A stretch of 11,627 nt of DNA from an uncultured beta proteobacterium (GCA_903944255.1 CAJARE010000098.1:1-11627), one strand, 5' to 3'; shown: positions 1 through 7,522, numbered from the stretch's first letter. Notes: generated from the letters alone by a model not told the origin. Program-made: numbers and translations.

Positions 1-179
1 TCACAGTACAGCTTTACAAAATAAGCCGCACACAGGGCAGATGAGGCTAAAAAATAATCAAATGGGCCAGGGGCCGAACCGTCGCCCTTATACCGGATAG
101 GTTGATCAGAAATTACCGTGAAGTCATCGAACTTAGCTTCAAGGCGAAGCTTATCAAGAAAGTTAACCTTAATTTCCAT
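1..179 (-). CDS. OsmC-YcaO fusion protein, N-terminal fragment (partial)
   Basis: Only the first 59 codons lie in the window; the gene continues past the left edge. The reading begins with ATG at 179 (MEIKVNFLDKLRLEAKFDDF) and continues into a segment with the small-residue run GDGSAPGPFDYFLASSALC, typical of the start of an OsmC-like fold: the short helix after the first strands, with a Cys at the usual redox-active position. I recall this exact kind of N-terminus from proteins annotated as OsmC domain/YcaO domain-containing, in which an OsmC-type domain precedes a YcaO ATP-dependent cyclodehydratase-like domain. The YcaO part is not visible here, so the fusion is inferred from memory of the family. 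A weak GGAATG precedes the start by about seven bases. It lies downstream of ntrX in the same direction across a 118-base gap, in which I see no convincing terminator and only an isolated TTGACA hexamer (254-249) without a matching -10 element. It may therefore be co-transcribed with ntrYX or separately expressed. Confidence 0.75.
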   Translation of the reverse strand, partial: MEIKVNFLDKLRLEAKFDDFTVISDQPIRYKGDGSAPGPFDYFLASSALCAAYFVKLYC

Positions 180-297
180 GGGAATCATTCCGAAAAAATT
201 GTATCGCTTGAGCGGGCGCCGTTCTTCGCAATGCTGATACTTTCAATATGTCAATGCCTGTGACAAACACTAGCACCAAGAATAGTTGTCCAAGACT

Positions 298-984
298 CTA
301 TTGCTCGCCTTTGTTGCGAGAGGTATCAATTCCTAGCGCTTTGAGTTTGCGATATAGATGCGTGCGCTCAAGACCGGTGTAGTCCGAAATCTTAGTCATA
401 CTTCCGCCCATGATTTGCATTTGATGCTCAAAATAAGCCTTCTCAAACAAATCACGCGCCTCTCTCAAGGGAAGATCAAAATAGTTTTTTGCAATTCCAC
501 TAATGTACTCTCCCTCTACGGGCGCTTGACTTGAAGCCTCTGTAGTAGCCGATTTTAGGGTTGTATTTGAGGGCGCGCTTGTTTGTGCCGTTCTTTCTTC
601 TTCCGGCTCAATATATTTAGGAGAAAGCTCTAAGGCCTTGTTTACTGTTTTCAGAAGCTTTTGTAGTGCAATGGGTTTTTCTAAAAAATTTAATGCGCCA
701 ATGCGCGTAGCTTCAACCGCCGTGTCTATCGTGGCATGTCCAGACATCATGACTACTGGCATGGTTAGTTGGCCAGTCTTAGACCACTCCTTTAATAAAG
801 TAATGCCATCGGTATCGGGCATCCAAATATCAAGCAAAACAAGATCGGGTCGCATTTGTTCGCGAATAGTTCGAGCTTGTACAGCGCTCTCTGCTGCGTA
901 CACAGTATGGCCTTCATCCGTCAGAATCTCATTGAGAAGCTCACGAATTCCCATCTCGTCATCAACAACCAAAATACTAGCCAT
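298..984 (-). CDS. ntrX: NtrX-type response regulator lacking the AAA+ domain
   Basis: Response regulator of 228 residues, the presumed partner of the adjacent NtrY kinase. Residues 1-120 form a receiver domain with the acidic pair D8/D9, the phospho-acceptor D52 in LLDIWMPDTDG, S81 in MMSGHA and K103 in LEKP. A low-complexity Ser/Thr/Glu/Ala linker (about 125-160) leads to a Fis-type helix-turn-helix at about 190-222 (ISDYTGLERTHLYRKLKALG). Classical NtrX, about 450 residues, has a central sigma-54 AAA+ ATPase between these domains. That ATPase is absent here: no Walker A and no GAFTGA. The protein therefore probably binds DNA but cannot remodel sigma-54 holoenzyme. I recall the same short architecture in other Burkholderiales, so it is probably a lineage trait and not a recent deletion. 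The ATG at 984 is two bases beyond the ntrY stop, with AGAGG inside the end of ntrY as ribosome binding site. Targets are unknown; the name rests on synteny and receiver similarity. Confidence 0.88.
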   Translation of the reverse strand: MASILVVDDEMGIRELLNEILTDEGHTVYAAESAVQARTIREQMRPDLVLLDIWMPDTDGITLLKEWSKTGQLTMPVVMMSGHATIDTAVEATRIGALNFLEKPIALQKLLKTVNKALELSPKYIEPEEERTAQTSAPSNTTLKSATTEASSQAPVEGEYISGIAKNYFDLPLREARDLFEKAYFEHQMQIMGGSMTKISDYTGLERTHLYRKLKALGIDTSRNKGEQ

Positions 985-986
985 GC

Positions 987-3311
987 TTAGGCTGCCTCTT
1001 TTGCTAAATTCATAAACAAAACTGAAACTTGCGCACCAATCACTTCATCTCCCCGCATACGATTGCGGATTTCTATTTTGGCAGCATGATCTTCAATGAT
1101 TTTCTTAACAACCGCCAAACCCAATCCCGTGCCTTTACTCTTTGTAGTTACATACGGCTCAAACGCTCTTGCCAATATCTTAGCTGGAAAACCAGTTCCG
1201 CCATCACTTATTGTTAGTCGTACTGCATTTTGCACCACTCCATTTTGCTCTCCATAGGGAGCTAGCTCCGTTTTAACTTCAACAGGCTCGTTTTGATTCT
1301 TACCCTCCAAGGTAGCATCTTGTGCGTTTTGAAGAAGATTGTGGATCACTTGCCTCAACTGAGTAGGGTCTCCCATGATGTCTGGGCACCCTGGGTCCAA
1401 TTGCGTACGAATCGAGCTGCCCTCATACAAACCTAAGATTTCCGTGGTTAAAGTATTAATAGAGATTGGCTTAAGTTGCGGAGTTGGCGTCTTTGCAAAA
1501 TCCCTAAAGTCATTCACCATTTCTTTCATAGCCTTTACTTGGCCAATGATGGTTTCCGTACTGCGATTCATCATCTCTTCTTGCTCGAGGCTCAGCTTTC
1601 CAGCAAGCTTGTGCTGCAATCTTTCAGCAGATAGTTGAATGGGCGTTAATGGATTTTTGATCTCGTGGGCCAGTCTTCTGGCCACCTCACTCCATGCAAT
1701 CGATCTTTGGGCCGTGACTACGTCTGTAATGTCATCAAATACGACCATTCGTAAATCAGCCGTTAATTCTGTGCCCCGGACAAATAAAGTAACACCGAGT
1801 TCGTTTTCATATTCATTAGTGGCGTGTAATTGAATTTGTTTTTGCCAAACAGGCGCCCTGTTTTGTCCTCCATTTAATCCATTCTTTTCAGTGGCATCAC
1901 TGCCAACTGCTAGCCTCATGGTAGCAAAACCCTCTTTAATGGCGTCTTCAAACTCCAATAAAGTGGGGCTATGACTTAATGGACCGCCCGCTAAATGGGC
2001 GAGATCTTGGCCAAAAATTCTATCGGCACCAGCATTGCTTGATACTACTTTGTATTCTTTATCAAAAATGCAAACGCCGGCTGTTAGGTTTCCTAATACG
2101 GTTTCCAAAAAGGCCTTTGACTCCTGCAAAGAAGTGCGAGTATCTGATAGTTGCTTGGTCATGACATTAAATTGGCGAGTCAGCATGCCCAATTCATCGC
2201 CAGTATCCAATTCTGGCTTAGGTGATAAATCACCCTGCGCTACGGCTTGAGTTCCTCTTAACAACATCAGGAGAGGGCGAGCTAGTTGGCGGCCTAATAT
2301 TAATGCCAGCGTGATCGCCACAAACACCGCAAAGAAAAGAGTCAGGGTAAGGGTGCCCACAAACATTTTTCGCAAGCCCGATCGACCCAAGGACTTTTCT
2401 TGATAGTCACTATAGGCAGCCTGTACAGCAAGAGAATTTTTGGAAATTCCCTCAGGAAGAGTCTTTACTAGCTGAAGATACCAAAGCTCTTTTTGATACT
2501 GTGTATTAAGACCGAATCCACGCGTGCTGATAGAGGCCTCTTTAACCATCGGGAGCACTACTCGCAATAAATATTCTTGGGAGCCGCTGGCAGAGCTTGG
2601 CTCATCAATGATGCTGACATGGCCGACTTTAGAAGCCTGAACCATCAGCTCTTGACTCGGGGAGGGGGACTGTTTAATAAGCGCGCCTGAAGCAGCAGTT
2701 GCGATCAGCACCTGATGGCTATCAAAGATGGTGATTTCTTGAATGCCAAATTGGTCTCGCATTCTTGAAATCAATAAAGTGAGTTCTGCGGGGCTAGCAA
2801 TATTGGGAATACTACGAATTTGATCGGTCACAATCCGGCCCTCATCTTGCAGTTCTTGCAAAGAGCTGCTTAAAGTGGCACGACCTAGTTCAAGTCCAGC
2901 CTCTAGGGCGGATTCGACCTTCACATCAAACCAGGTTTCAATACTGCGCGATACGAACTGCAAAGAAACCCCATACAAAATTAAACCAGGAACCACGCCT
3001 ACTAAAGCAAAAATCATGGCCAACTTTGCCACGAGACGCGTACCGAAATGCCCACGATACCAACGTACTGCAATGACTGACACCAATGCGAAGATAACCA
3101 GCGTAAGGCAAATACCAATTGCCACATTAGCTGCATATAGCCAAATAAAGTAGTTTTCAAAAAATTGGGTATTAGATGATGCGAGCGATAACAGCACCAA
3201 GAGAAGTAATGCAAATACTCCAATCATTCCTATAGCGACTGGAATGACTTTTTTTCTCCAAGGCCCTAATATAAAAAAGCCAAACTTGGAAAGGCGCTCT
3301 ACTAGGCTCAT
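987..3311 (-). CDS. ntrY: NtrY-family membrane sensor histidine kinase
   Basis: Inner-membrane sensor kinase of 774 residues, the usual length for NtrY. Three hydrophobic helices lie near the N-terminus (about 22-44, 55-82 and 93-118). A periplasmic region of about 200 residues follows, then a fourth helix (about 317-339), HAMP (about 340-393) and a PAS-like domain (about 400-525). The kinase core has the H-box RRLAHEIKNPLTPIQ with phospho-acceptor H549, an N-box with NLLQNAQDA (about 658-666), DGGTGFP (703-709) and the ATP-lid glycines KGTGLGL (726-732). It is expected to autophosphorylate on H549 and pass phosphate to D52 of the NtrX encoded immediately downstream. In other proteobacteria NtrYX has been linked to nitrogen metabolism, redox state and envelope functions; the signal here cannot be read from sequence. 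The ATG at 3311 overlaps the stop of the DUF4390 gene as ATGA, suggesting translational coupling. Confidence 0.95.
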   Translation of the reverse strand: MSLVERLSKFGFFILGPWRKKVIPVAIGMIGVFALLLLVLLSLASSNTQFFENYFIWLYAANVAIGICLTLVIFALVSVIAVRWYRGHFGTRLVAKLAMIFALVGVVPGLILYGVSLQFVSRSIETWFDVKVESALEAGLELGRATLSSSLQELQDEGRIVTDQIRSIPNIASPAELTLLISRMRDQFGIQEITIFDSHQVLIATAASGALIKQSPSPSQELMVQASKVGHVSIIDEPSSASGSQEYLLRVVLPMVKEASISTRGFGLNTQYQKELWYLQLVKTLPEGISKNSLAVQAAYSDYQEKSLGRSGLRKMFVGTLTLTLFFAVFVAITLALILGRQLARPLLMLLRGTQAVAQGDLSPKPELDTGDELGMLTRQFNVMTKQLSDTRTSLQESKAFLETVLGNLTAGVCIFDKEYKVVSSNAGADRIFGQDLAHLAGGPLSHSPTLLEFEDAIKEGFATMRLAVGSDATEKNGLNGGQNRAPVWQKQIQLHATNEYENELGVTLFVRGTELTADLRMVVFDDITDVVTAQRSIAWSEVARRLAHEIKNPLTPIQLSAERLQHKLAGKLSLEQEEMMNRSTETIIGQVKAMKEMVNDFRDFAKTPTPQLKPISINTLTTEILGLYEGSSIRTQLDPGCPDIMGDPTQLRQVIHNLLQNAQDATLEGKNQNEPVEVKTELAPYGEQNGVVQNAVRLTISDGGTGFPAKILARAFEPYVTTKSKGTGLGLAVVKKIIEDHAAKIEIRNRMRGDEVIGAQVSVLFMNLAKEAA

Positions 3312-3889
3312 CGTTTTATCAAATTAGGGCCAGCGGGAGAAAAAGGAAAGCGATACCAGTCACTCGATACGTTCCAATCCCGATTATTTAATGCATTGAC
3401 CTGAAATGGCTTTGGTAATTTGCTCAGATCAAGCACCATTCGTAGGCCGGCTGCATAAGGCTTGCCTTGGTCAAGCTGAGCATTATCAATTACTCGCCAA
3501 CCACCAATGCTTCCTACCGCCTGAAGTGCTTCAAAAATTGTTGGGGCTGTAAAGGTAAAGCCCTCGGAGGCAATTCGAAACTGTTGTGTGAGCGGCTGGT
3601 AAGAAAGGCGTGTTTGTCTTTGGGCTAATACTGCTTTTTCTTCGAACCAATACCAACGGCCACGCGTTAGCTCAAACTCTGTCTGAAAAAAAAGGACTAC
3701 GCCTTTTTGTACCGCATCTTCTAGGCCCGGAGCCAACTCAATCTGGAATGCAGCATTTAAAAGCCAATCGCCATCAACTCGCTCCAATTCGAAGGATTTA
3801 ATTTTGATTCCCTCTGCACTGGCAGTTGATACATGCATGCCGAATAACAACAGGCACAAAAAGATAAATTGTTTAATTCTGTGGCTCAT
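3308..3889 (-). CDS. DUF4390 secreted protein, function unknown
   Basis: A protein of 193 residues with a clear Sec signal peptide: basic MSHRIK, a hydrophobic core FIFLCLLLFGMHV and an AxA site, predicting cleavage after ASA at residue 25. The mature part (about 168 residues) is rich in aromatic residues and predicted strands, with no recognisable catalytic motif. I recognise it as the DUF4390 family, which in betaproteobacteria sits between rsmB and ntrY; this rests on context and on features such as FFQTEFELTRGRWYWFEE and the C-terminal WYRFPFSP. It overlaps rsmB (ATGA at 3889-3886) and ntrY (ATGA at 3311-3308), so the three are probably translated in a coupled manner. Conserved coupling to a kinase with a large periplasmic region suggests, as inference only, that this exported protein helps NtrY sense an envelope signal. 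Nothing in the sequence proves this. Confidence 0.85.
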   Translation of the reverse strand: MSHRIKQFIFLCLLLFGMHVSTASAEGIKIKSFELERVDGDWLLNAAFQIELAPGLEDAVQKGVVLFFQTEFELTRGRWYWFEEKAVLAQRQTRLSYQPLTQQFRIASEGFTFTAPTIFEALQAVGSIGGWRVIDNAQLDQGKPYAAGLRMVLDLSKLPKPFQVNALNNRDWNVSSDWYRFPFSPAGPNLIKR

Positions 3890-5202
3890 GGTCCATTTTT
3901 CTTAAACAAAGCATAGTAAAAGCCATCATTTAATTCTGTGGGCAAAATCTGCCCTGGAGCGACTAATCGTACCGCATTGCCGTGCTCCGCAGCAAACCAT
4001 AAGGCCTGGTCCTCGCCCTCTTCAGGAAAAATGGAGCACGTTACATAAAGTAAAAGCCCTTCTGGCTTCAGCATCTTCCAGGCCTGGCTCAAAATGGCTC
4101 TCTGTCTTTGTTGCAAAGCTTTGAGGTCCGCTTCACGCCTTAAAAAAGGAATATCTGGATGCCTAGAAACAATTCCAGAGGCTGAGCAAGGAGCATCTAA
4201 TAAGATTTTGTCAAAAAGGACCCCATCCCACCAAGCCTGCTTAGATGCATCACCTCGCACAATTTTTACATTATCTATATGCAAATGAAGGCGATCTAAA
4301 TTTCCACTAATTTTTCCAATGCGCTCGCCGTCCAGTTCGAGTGCTGTCATTTCACAATTTGCTAGCTCCAATAAGTGGGCAGTTTTTCCGCCCGGAGCTG
4401 CGCAGGCATCAAGGACTAGATCTCCTGCTTTGGGGGCCAACAAAAGAGCAGCCAATTGCGCCCCCGCATCCTGAACAGAAACTGCGCCACGATAAAAGTA
4501 AGGCAGATCGCCTACAGGCACAGGCTCATCCAATAACAAGGCCGCCGGCAAGGAAACGCCCGCTATCTCCTCTATGGGGGTTGAGCTCATTCCCGCATCC
4601 TTTAACAAGGCTTGGTACTCAGCTCGCGTTTGTTGCCGTTGATTAACACGCAGTATCAAAGGCGCCCGCTTTGCTTGGGCAAACAAAATCGCTTGCCATG
4701 CCTTGGGATAATGACGCTTGAGATTGGCTCGCCACCAAGGCGGGGCAAACATTGGAATGGGATCGGGCGCATAAGCTTTTCCGCTTTCTGCTTCTTGAGC
4801 TATCAGGCTTACTTTACGCAATACAGCATTCACCAATCCTTTGGCATACATTGTCTTGTCATATTCACCACAGGCCTTTACTGCCTGATCAACAATGGTG
4901 TGCGCCGCATAACTATTGCCATCGGTGCTGGTCTGCAAAAATAATGGGATCGCAACGCTGAGCAGATGATCAACTTCTGGCGGGGGTTGCTTGGGGATGA
5001 GCTGCTTGATCAACTCCTGTGAGCGGACCCATTTTCGTAAAGAATCAAAACTGAGGCTTTGCACAATCGGCCGCTCATGGGGCTCGAGCTCATCCAAAAC
5101 CTCCGTAAGCGATCTACCATTTAACACCTCTCCCACTGCTTGAGCTGCAATGGTGATAGCCTCTGAAAGCGGTAGACTGCGTATTTTTTTGGGATCGGTC
5201 AA
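3886..5202 (-). CDS. rsmB: 16S rRNA (cytosine-967-C5)-methyltransferase RsmB
   Basis: Methylates C967 of 16S rRNA using S-adenosylmethionine, acting on rRNA or the early small subunit. The protein has 438 residues (E. coli RsmB has 429). Residues 1-135 are a NusB-like RNA-binding domain. Residues 264-274 (LDACAAPGGKT) are the SAM-binding loop. C339 in DAPCSASG and C389 in YVTCSIFPEEG match E. coli C325 (product release) and C375 (catalytic nucleophile), both shifted by 14 residues, so the active site is intact. The start is TTG at 5202, overlapping the fmt stop as TTGA. The same frame upstream meets a TGA after about 12 codons without offering an ATG or GTG, so TTG is the best start and low-level, fmt-coupled initiation is likely. 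It overlaps the DUF4390 gene downstream by four bases. The older name is sun/fmu. Confidence 0.95.
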   Translation of the reverse strand: MTDPKKIRSLPLSEAITIAAQAVGEVLNGRSLTEVLDELEPHERPIVQSLSFDSLRKWVRSQELIKQLIPKQPPPEVDHLLSVAIPLFLQTSTDGNSYAAHTIVDQAVKACGEYDKTMYAKGLVNAVLRKVSLIAQEAESGKAYAPDPIPMFAPPWWRANLKRHYPKAWQAILFAQAKRAPLILRVNQRQQTRAEYQALLKDAGMSSTPIEEIAGVSLPAALLLDEPVPVGDLPYFYRGAVSVQDAGAQLAALLLAPKAGDLVLDACAAPGGKTAHLLELANCEMTALELDGERIGKISGNLDRLHLHIDNVKIVRGDASKQAWWDGVLFDKILLDAPCSASGIVSRHPDIPFLRREADLKALQQRQRAILSQAWKMLKPEGLLLYVTCSIFPEEGEDQALWFAAEHGNAVRLVAPGQILPTELNDGFYYALFKKNGP

Positions 5203-6209
5203 ATTGTTTTGCTCTGGGTCGTCTGAAAGCGCAGTTCATTTTCTTGATCAGGAAATGCTTGCAAGCACATTTTTGCACTCATTTTTTTTCCACCAGGTCT
5301 TTGCATTTCTAGAACTTCAACCACGCCCTTGCCGCACTGAATATAAGCCCCTTCTTCACTGAATCCTAAAATCTCACCAGCACGCCGTGTTTCCTTAGGA
5401 ACATTTTTAGGCGCTACACGTGAATTCCAGCACTTCAATGGAATGCCTTTAAGAATGCTTGTGGCGCCTGGGAAGGGATTAAAAGCCCGTATTCGACAAT
5501 CGATTTCCTGGGCGCTAAAGGACCAATCAATTTCTGCTTCGCTCTTTAATATTTTTTCCGCATACATTACGCCCTGACTATTTTGTGGTGTCGCTTGTAT
5601 CGCTTTATCTTTTTCTAAGATATGCAGAGTTTGCACAATCAGACGAGCGCCTATATTTGCTAGTCGATCATGCAAGGTGGAGCTATTTTCATCAAGAGAA
5701 ATATTTAATGCCTCTACTAAAACTGTATCGCCTGTATCGAGGCCTGCATCCATCTTCATAATAGATACGCCTGTTTTCTGATCGCCAGCTTCAATAGCTC
5801 TTTGAATCGGCGCGGCACCTCGCCATCTAGGTAGCAACGAGGCATGGATATTAAAGCTGCCATATCTTCCGGGGCGCTGGGCGATATCTAAAATCTCTTG
5901 CGGCAAAATTAAGCCGTAAGCCACTACGACCATGGCATCAAAATCTAACTCTGATAATTGTTGATATGCCTCTTCTGCCTCATGCTGCTTTAGTGAATCG
6001 GCGCTATTGCGCCTCAGTGTCTGGGGCTGCAAGACAGGAATATTATTTTCGTTTGCAAAGACTTTTACTGGGCTTGCTTGGAGATGCATACCCCTTCCAG
6101 CCCTTCGATCAGGCTGGGTCAGGGCCAAAACAATCTCATGACCAGCATCATGAATCGATCGCATTGCTTGCGCAGCAAACTCTGGTGTTCCAGCAAAAAC
6201 AATTTTCAT
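5199..6209 (-). CDS. fmt: Methionyl-tRNA formyltransferase
   Basis: Transfers a formyl group from 10-formyl-tetrahydrofolate to Met-tRNA(fMet), giving the initiator tRNA used by bacterial ribosomes. From the ATG at 6209 the protein has 336 residues: an N-terminal Rossmann-like catalytic domain (MKIVFAGTPEFA start, QPDRRAGRG loop, SLLPRWRGAAPIQRAI signature) and a C-terminal OB-like tRNA-binding domain (from about 225, containing RAFNPFPGA). Catalytic N120, H122 and D158 match E. coli N106, H108 and D144 with a constant offset of 14, due largely to a short insertion near residues 70-85. An in-frame GTG at 6227 would add six residues (MSAKRP) and overlap def by 11 bases. I prefer the ATG because it is a stronger start codon and begins exactly at the conserved strand; SD-like GGTGAG lies 13 bases before it. 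It sits 7 bases after def, its functional partner, and overlaps rsmB by four bases. Confidence 0.96.
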   Translation of the reverse strand: MKIVFAGTPEFAAQAMRSIHDAGHEIVLALTQPDRRAGRGMHLQASPVKVFANENNIPVLQPQTLRRNSADSLKQHEAEEAYQQLSELDFDAMVVVAYGLILPQEILDIAQRPGRYGSFNIHASLLPRWRGAAPIQRAIEAGDQKTGVSIMKMDAGLDTGDTVLVEALNISLDENSSTLHDRLANIGARLIVQTLHILEKDKAIQATPQNSQGVMYAEKILKSEAEIDWSFSAQEIDCRIRAFNPFPGATSILKGIPLKCWNSRVAPKNVPKETRRAGEILGFSEEGAYIQCGKGVVEVLEMQRPGGKKMSAKMCLQAFPDQENELRFQTTQSKTI

Positions 6210-6216
6210 GGGGCGC

Positions 6217-6732
6217 TTAGCGCTCACCCGATAGTTCTTTGGTGCGCTTTTTTAATTTATGAGAGATGCGAGTGCGCTTTAAGATTGATAGATATTCTAC
6301 GAATACCTTACCCTGCAAATGATCCAACTCGTGTTGCAAACAAACCGCTAACAACCCATCGGCCTCAATTACAAATTCTTTTCCATCCAAATCTAAAGCC
6401 CTCACTCTGACTTGGGCAGGTCTTTCAACTTCATCGTAAAACTCTGGCACGGAAAGGCACCCCTCTCTCCAGGCCTTTTTCTCGGGACTAGCCCAAATAA
6501 TCTCCGGATTAATAAAAACCCTTAATTCATTTTGCTCATCAGATGTATCAATGACCACAATGCGCTCGTGAATATCTACCTGAGTTGCTGCCAAGCCAAC
6601 GCCTGGGGCCTCATACATTGTGTCAGCCATATCTGCCACGATTTTTTTAATGCGTGCGTCAACTTGCGCAACGGGTTTTGCAACCTTGTGTAAGCGTGGG
6701 TCTGGATAGCAAAGAACGTTTAATAGTGCCAT
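6217..6732 (-). CDS. def: Peptide deformylase
   Basis: Metal-dependent hydrolase that removes the formyl group from the N-terminal Met of new proteins at the ribosome exit, completing the cycle begun by Fmt. It has 171 residues, the usual size. All three family motifs are present: GVGLAATQ (44-51), EGCLS (90-94) and QHELDHL (133-139). Metal ligands C92, H134 and H138 and catalytic E135 match E. coli C90, H132, H136 and E133. The second residue of the HExxH core's variable pair is Leu (HELDH) where Phe is common, a conservative change. The ATG at 6732 gives the expected MALLNVLCYPDPRL start. A TTG five codons upstream is in frame but adds non-conserved residues, so I reject it. This is the first gene of the minus-strand run and is divergent from dprA, so the operon promoter should lie in the 71-base gap or inside dprA. 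Confidence 0.96.
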   Translation of the reverse strand: MALLNVLCYPDPRLHKVAKPVAQVDARIKKIVADMADTMYEAPGVGLAATQVDIHERIVVIDTSDEQNELRVFINPEIIWASPEKKAWREGCLSVPEFYDEVERPAQVRVRALDLDGKEFVIEADGLLAVCLQHELDHLQGKVFVEYLSILKRTRISHKLKKRTKELSGER

Positions 6733-6803
6733 GTAGGAATTATCCAACAGAAGAATCGGCTAGTGCTGATTGTGCCAATTTCCCTCAAAGTCAAAATCAT
6801 TTT
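6733..6803. other. Divergent def/dprA intergenic region
   Basis: These 71 bases separate two divergent genes and must contain, or lie next to, promoters for both unless those lie inside the coding regions. The only consensus-like element I can point to is a minus-strand TTGACT (6794-6789, toward def). Its 17-base-spaced -10 candidate, AATCAG, is poor; CACAAT is better but only 14 bases away. For dprA I see no convincing hexamer pair and no strong Shine-Dalgarno before the ATG at 6804. Promoter assignment is therefore open. Confidence 0.3.
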
Positions 6804-7490
6804 ATGCAAAACCCCTCCGCTAACAACATCTTAAAAATTCATCGAGGTGATACACATTATCCCGCTCGACTCAATGACTTATATGACCCCCCAGAATGCC
6901 TATATCTAAAAGGGGATATTCGCCTATTGAATATGCCAATGATCGCTGTCGTAGGCTCACGCATGGCCAGCAGCGGGGGTCTACATAATGCGGCAGTCTT
7001 TGCTCAAGCGCTTTCAAAAGCTGGTGCCCTCATCGTTTCTGGGCTAGCAAAAGGAATCGATGGGGCTGCCCATCAAGCCGCCCTTGATCTGGGCAAAAGC
7101 TATTTCACATTGGCGGTTTGCGGCACCGGGCTAGACCAAACCTACCCCAAGGAGCATGTAGGCCTAGCTCAAAAGATCGCCCACCAAGGCCTAATAGTCT
7201 CCGAGCTGCCTTTGGGGTCGGGCCCAAAACCATTTCATTTCCCAAAACGCAATCGCCTCATTGCGGCTTTAGCAATGGGGGTTGTGGTGATAGAAGCGGC
7301 GGAAAAATCAGGCTCCTTAATTACTGCCAGAATTGCTGCGGATTTGGGAAGGGAGGTTTTTGCTCTTCCTGGGCCCATCAGTAGCCCAATTTCAGGGGGG
7401 TGCCACAAGTTAATCCAACAAGGTGCAAAACTGGTATGTAGCCCAAAAGAGGTCCTCGAAGACCTTATTTTTGAGAAAACCCCGCTTTAA
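6804..7490 (+). CDS. dprA: DprA/Smf-family DNA-processing protein, Rossmann domain only
   Basis: DprA binds incoming single-stranded DNA during natural transformation, protects it and loads RecA. The 228 residues from ATG 6804 cover the whole Rossmann-like core: YPARLNDLYDPP lead-in (19-30), VVGSR (49-53), SGLAKGIDGAAH (79-90), GTGLDQTYP (107-115), SELPLGSGP (133-141), FPKRNRLIA (146-154), SGSLITA (169-175) and FALPGPI. The ssDNA-binding residues of the family (the GSR arginine and the FPxRNR basic patch) are retained. Two common flanking parts are missing: the N-terminal SAM-like helical domain (about 80-100 residues) and the C-terminal winged helix (about 60 residues). Typical betaproteobacterial DprA is about 350-400 residues. 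The frame stays open upstream to an ATG at 6654, but that stretch is antisense to def and does not resemble a SAM domain. A weak ribosome site leaves the start slightly uncertain. Other frames after the stop show no lost winged helix. Confidence 0.9.
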   Translation: MQNPSANNILKIHRGDTHYPARLNDLYDPPECLYLKGDIRLLNMPMIAVVGSRMASSGGLHNAAVFAQALSKAGALIVSGLAKGIDGAAHQAALDLGKSYFTLAVCGTGLDQTYPKEHVGLAQKIAHQGLIVSELPLGSGPKPFHFPKRNRLIAALAMGVVVIEAAEKSGSLITARIAADLGREVFALPGPISSPISGGCHKLIQQGAKLVCSPKEVLEDLIFEKTPL

Positions 7491-7522
7491 ATGCCCCTAA
7501 ACCGCCTTTTTTCTCAAAAATA
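7466..7522. repeat. 14-bp perfect inverted repeat across the dprA stop
   Basis: TATTTTTGAGAAAA at 7466-7479 is repeated exactly inverted as TTTTCTCAAAAATA at 7509-7522, with 29 bases between them that include the dprA stop codon. In RNA this gives a 14-bp A/U-rich stem with a long loop. The left arm encodes the last codons of dprA (LIFEK). There is no T-run after the right arm, so it is not a textbook terminator; it could stabilise the dprA mRNA 3' end, weakly terminate transcription, or bind a dimeric protein. Confidence 0.55.

Noticed and set aside
226..254. Possible promoter for the OsmC-YcaO gene from a minus-strand TTGACA at 254-249.
   Set aside because: The hexamer 17 bases downstream is TTGCGA, a very poor -10; the nearby TACAAT is too far away.
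6210..6227. GTG start for fmt giving six more residues and an 11-base overlap with def.
   Set aside because: Possible, but ATG 6209 starts exactly at the conserved MKIVFAGTPEF. The choice does not change the functional call.
6206..6230. GCGC-TAA-GCGC mini-hairpin at the def/fmt junction, considered as a regulatory element.
   Set aside because: A 4-bp stem with a 3-base loop is short enough to be chance, and it comprises the def stop codon and flanking codons.
6733..6747. TTG start for def five codons upstream of the ATG at 6732.
   Set aside because: Peptide deformylases of this group begin close to the NVLxYPDPRL strand, and the added residues DNSY match nothing; ATG is the stronger start codon.
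6654..6803. In-frame extension of dprA to an ATG at 6654, adding 50 residues.
   Set aside because: Most of it is antisense to the def start, the residues do not resemble a SAM-like DprA domain, and the conserved YPxxL region begins shortly after the ATG at 6804.
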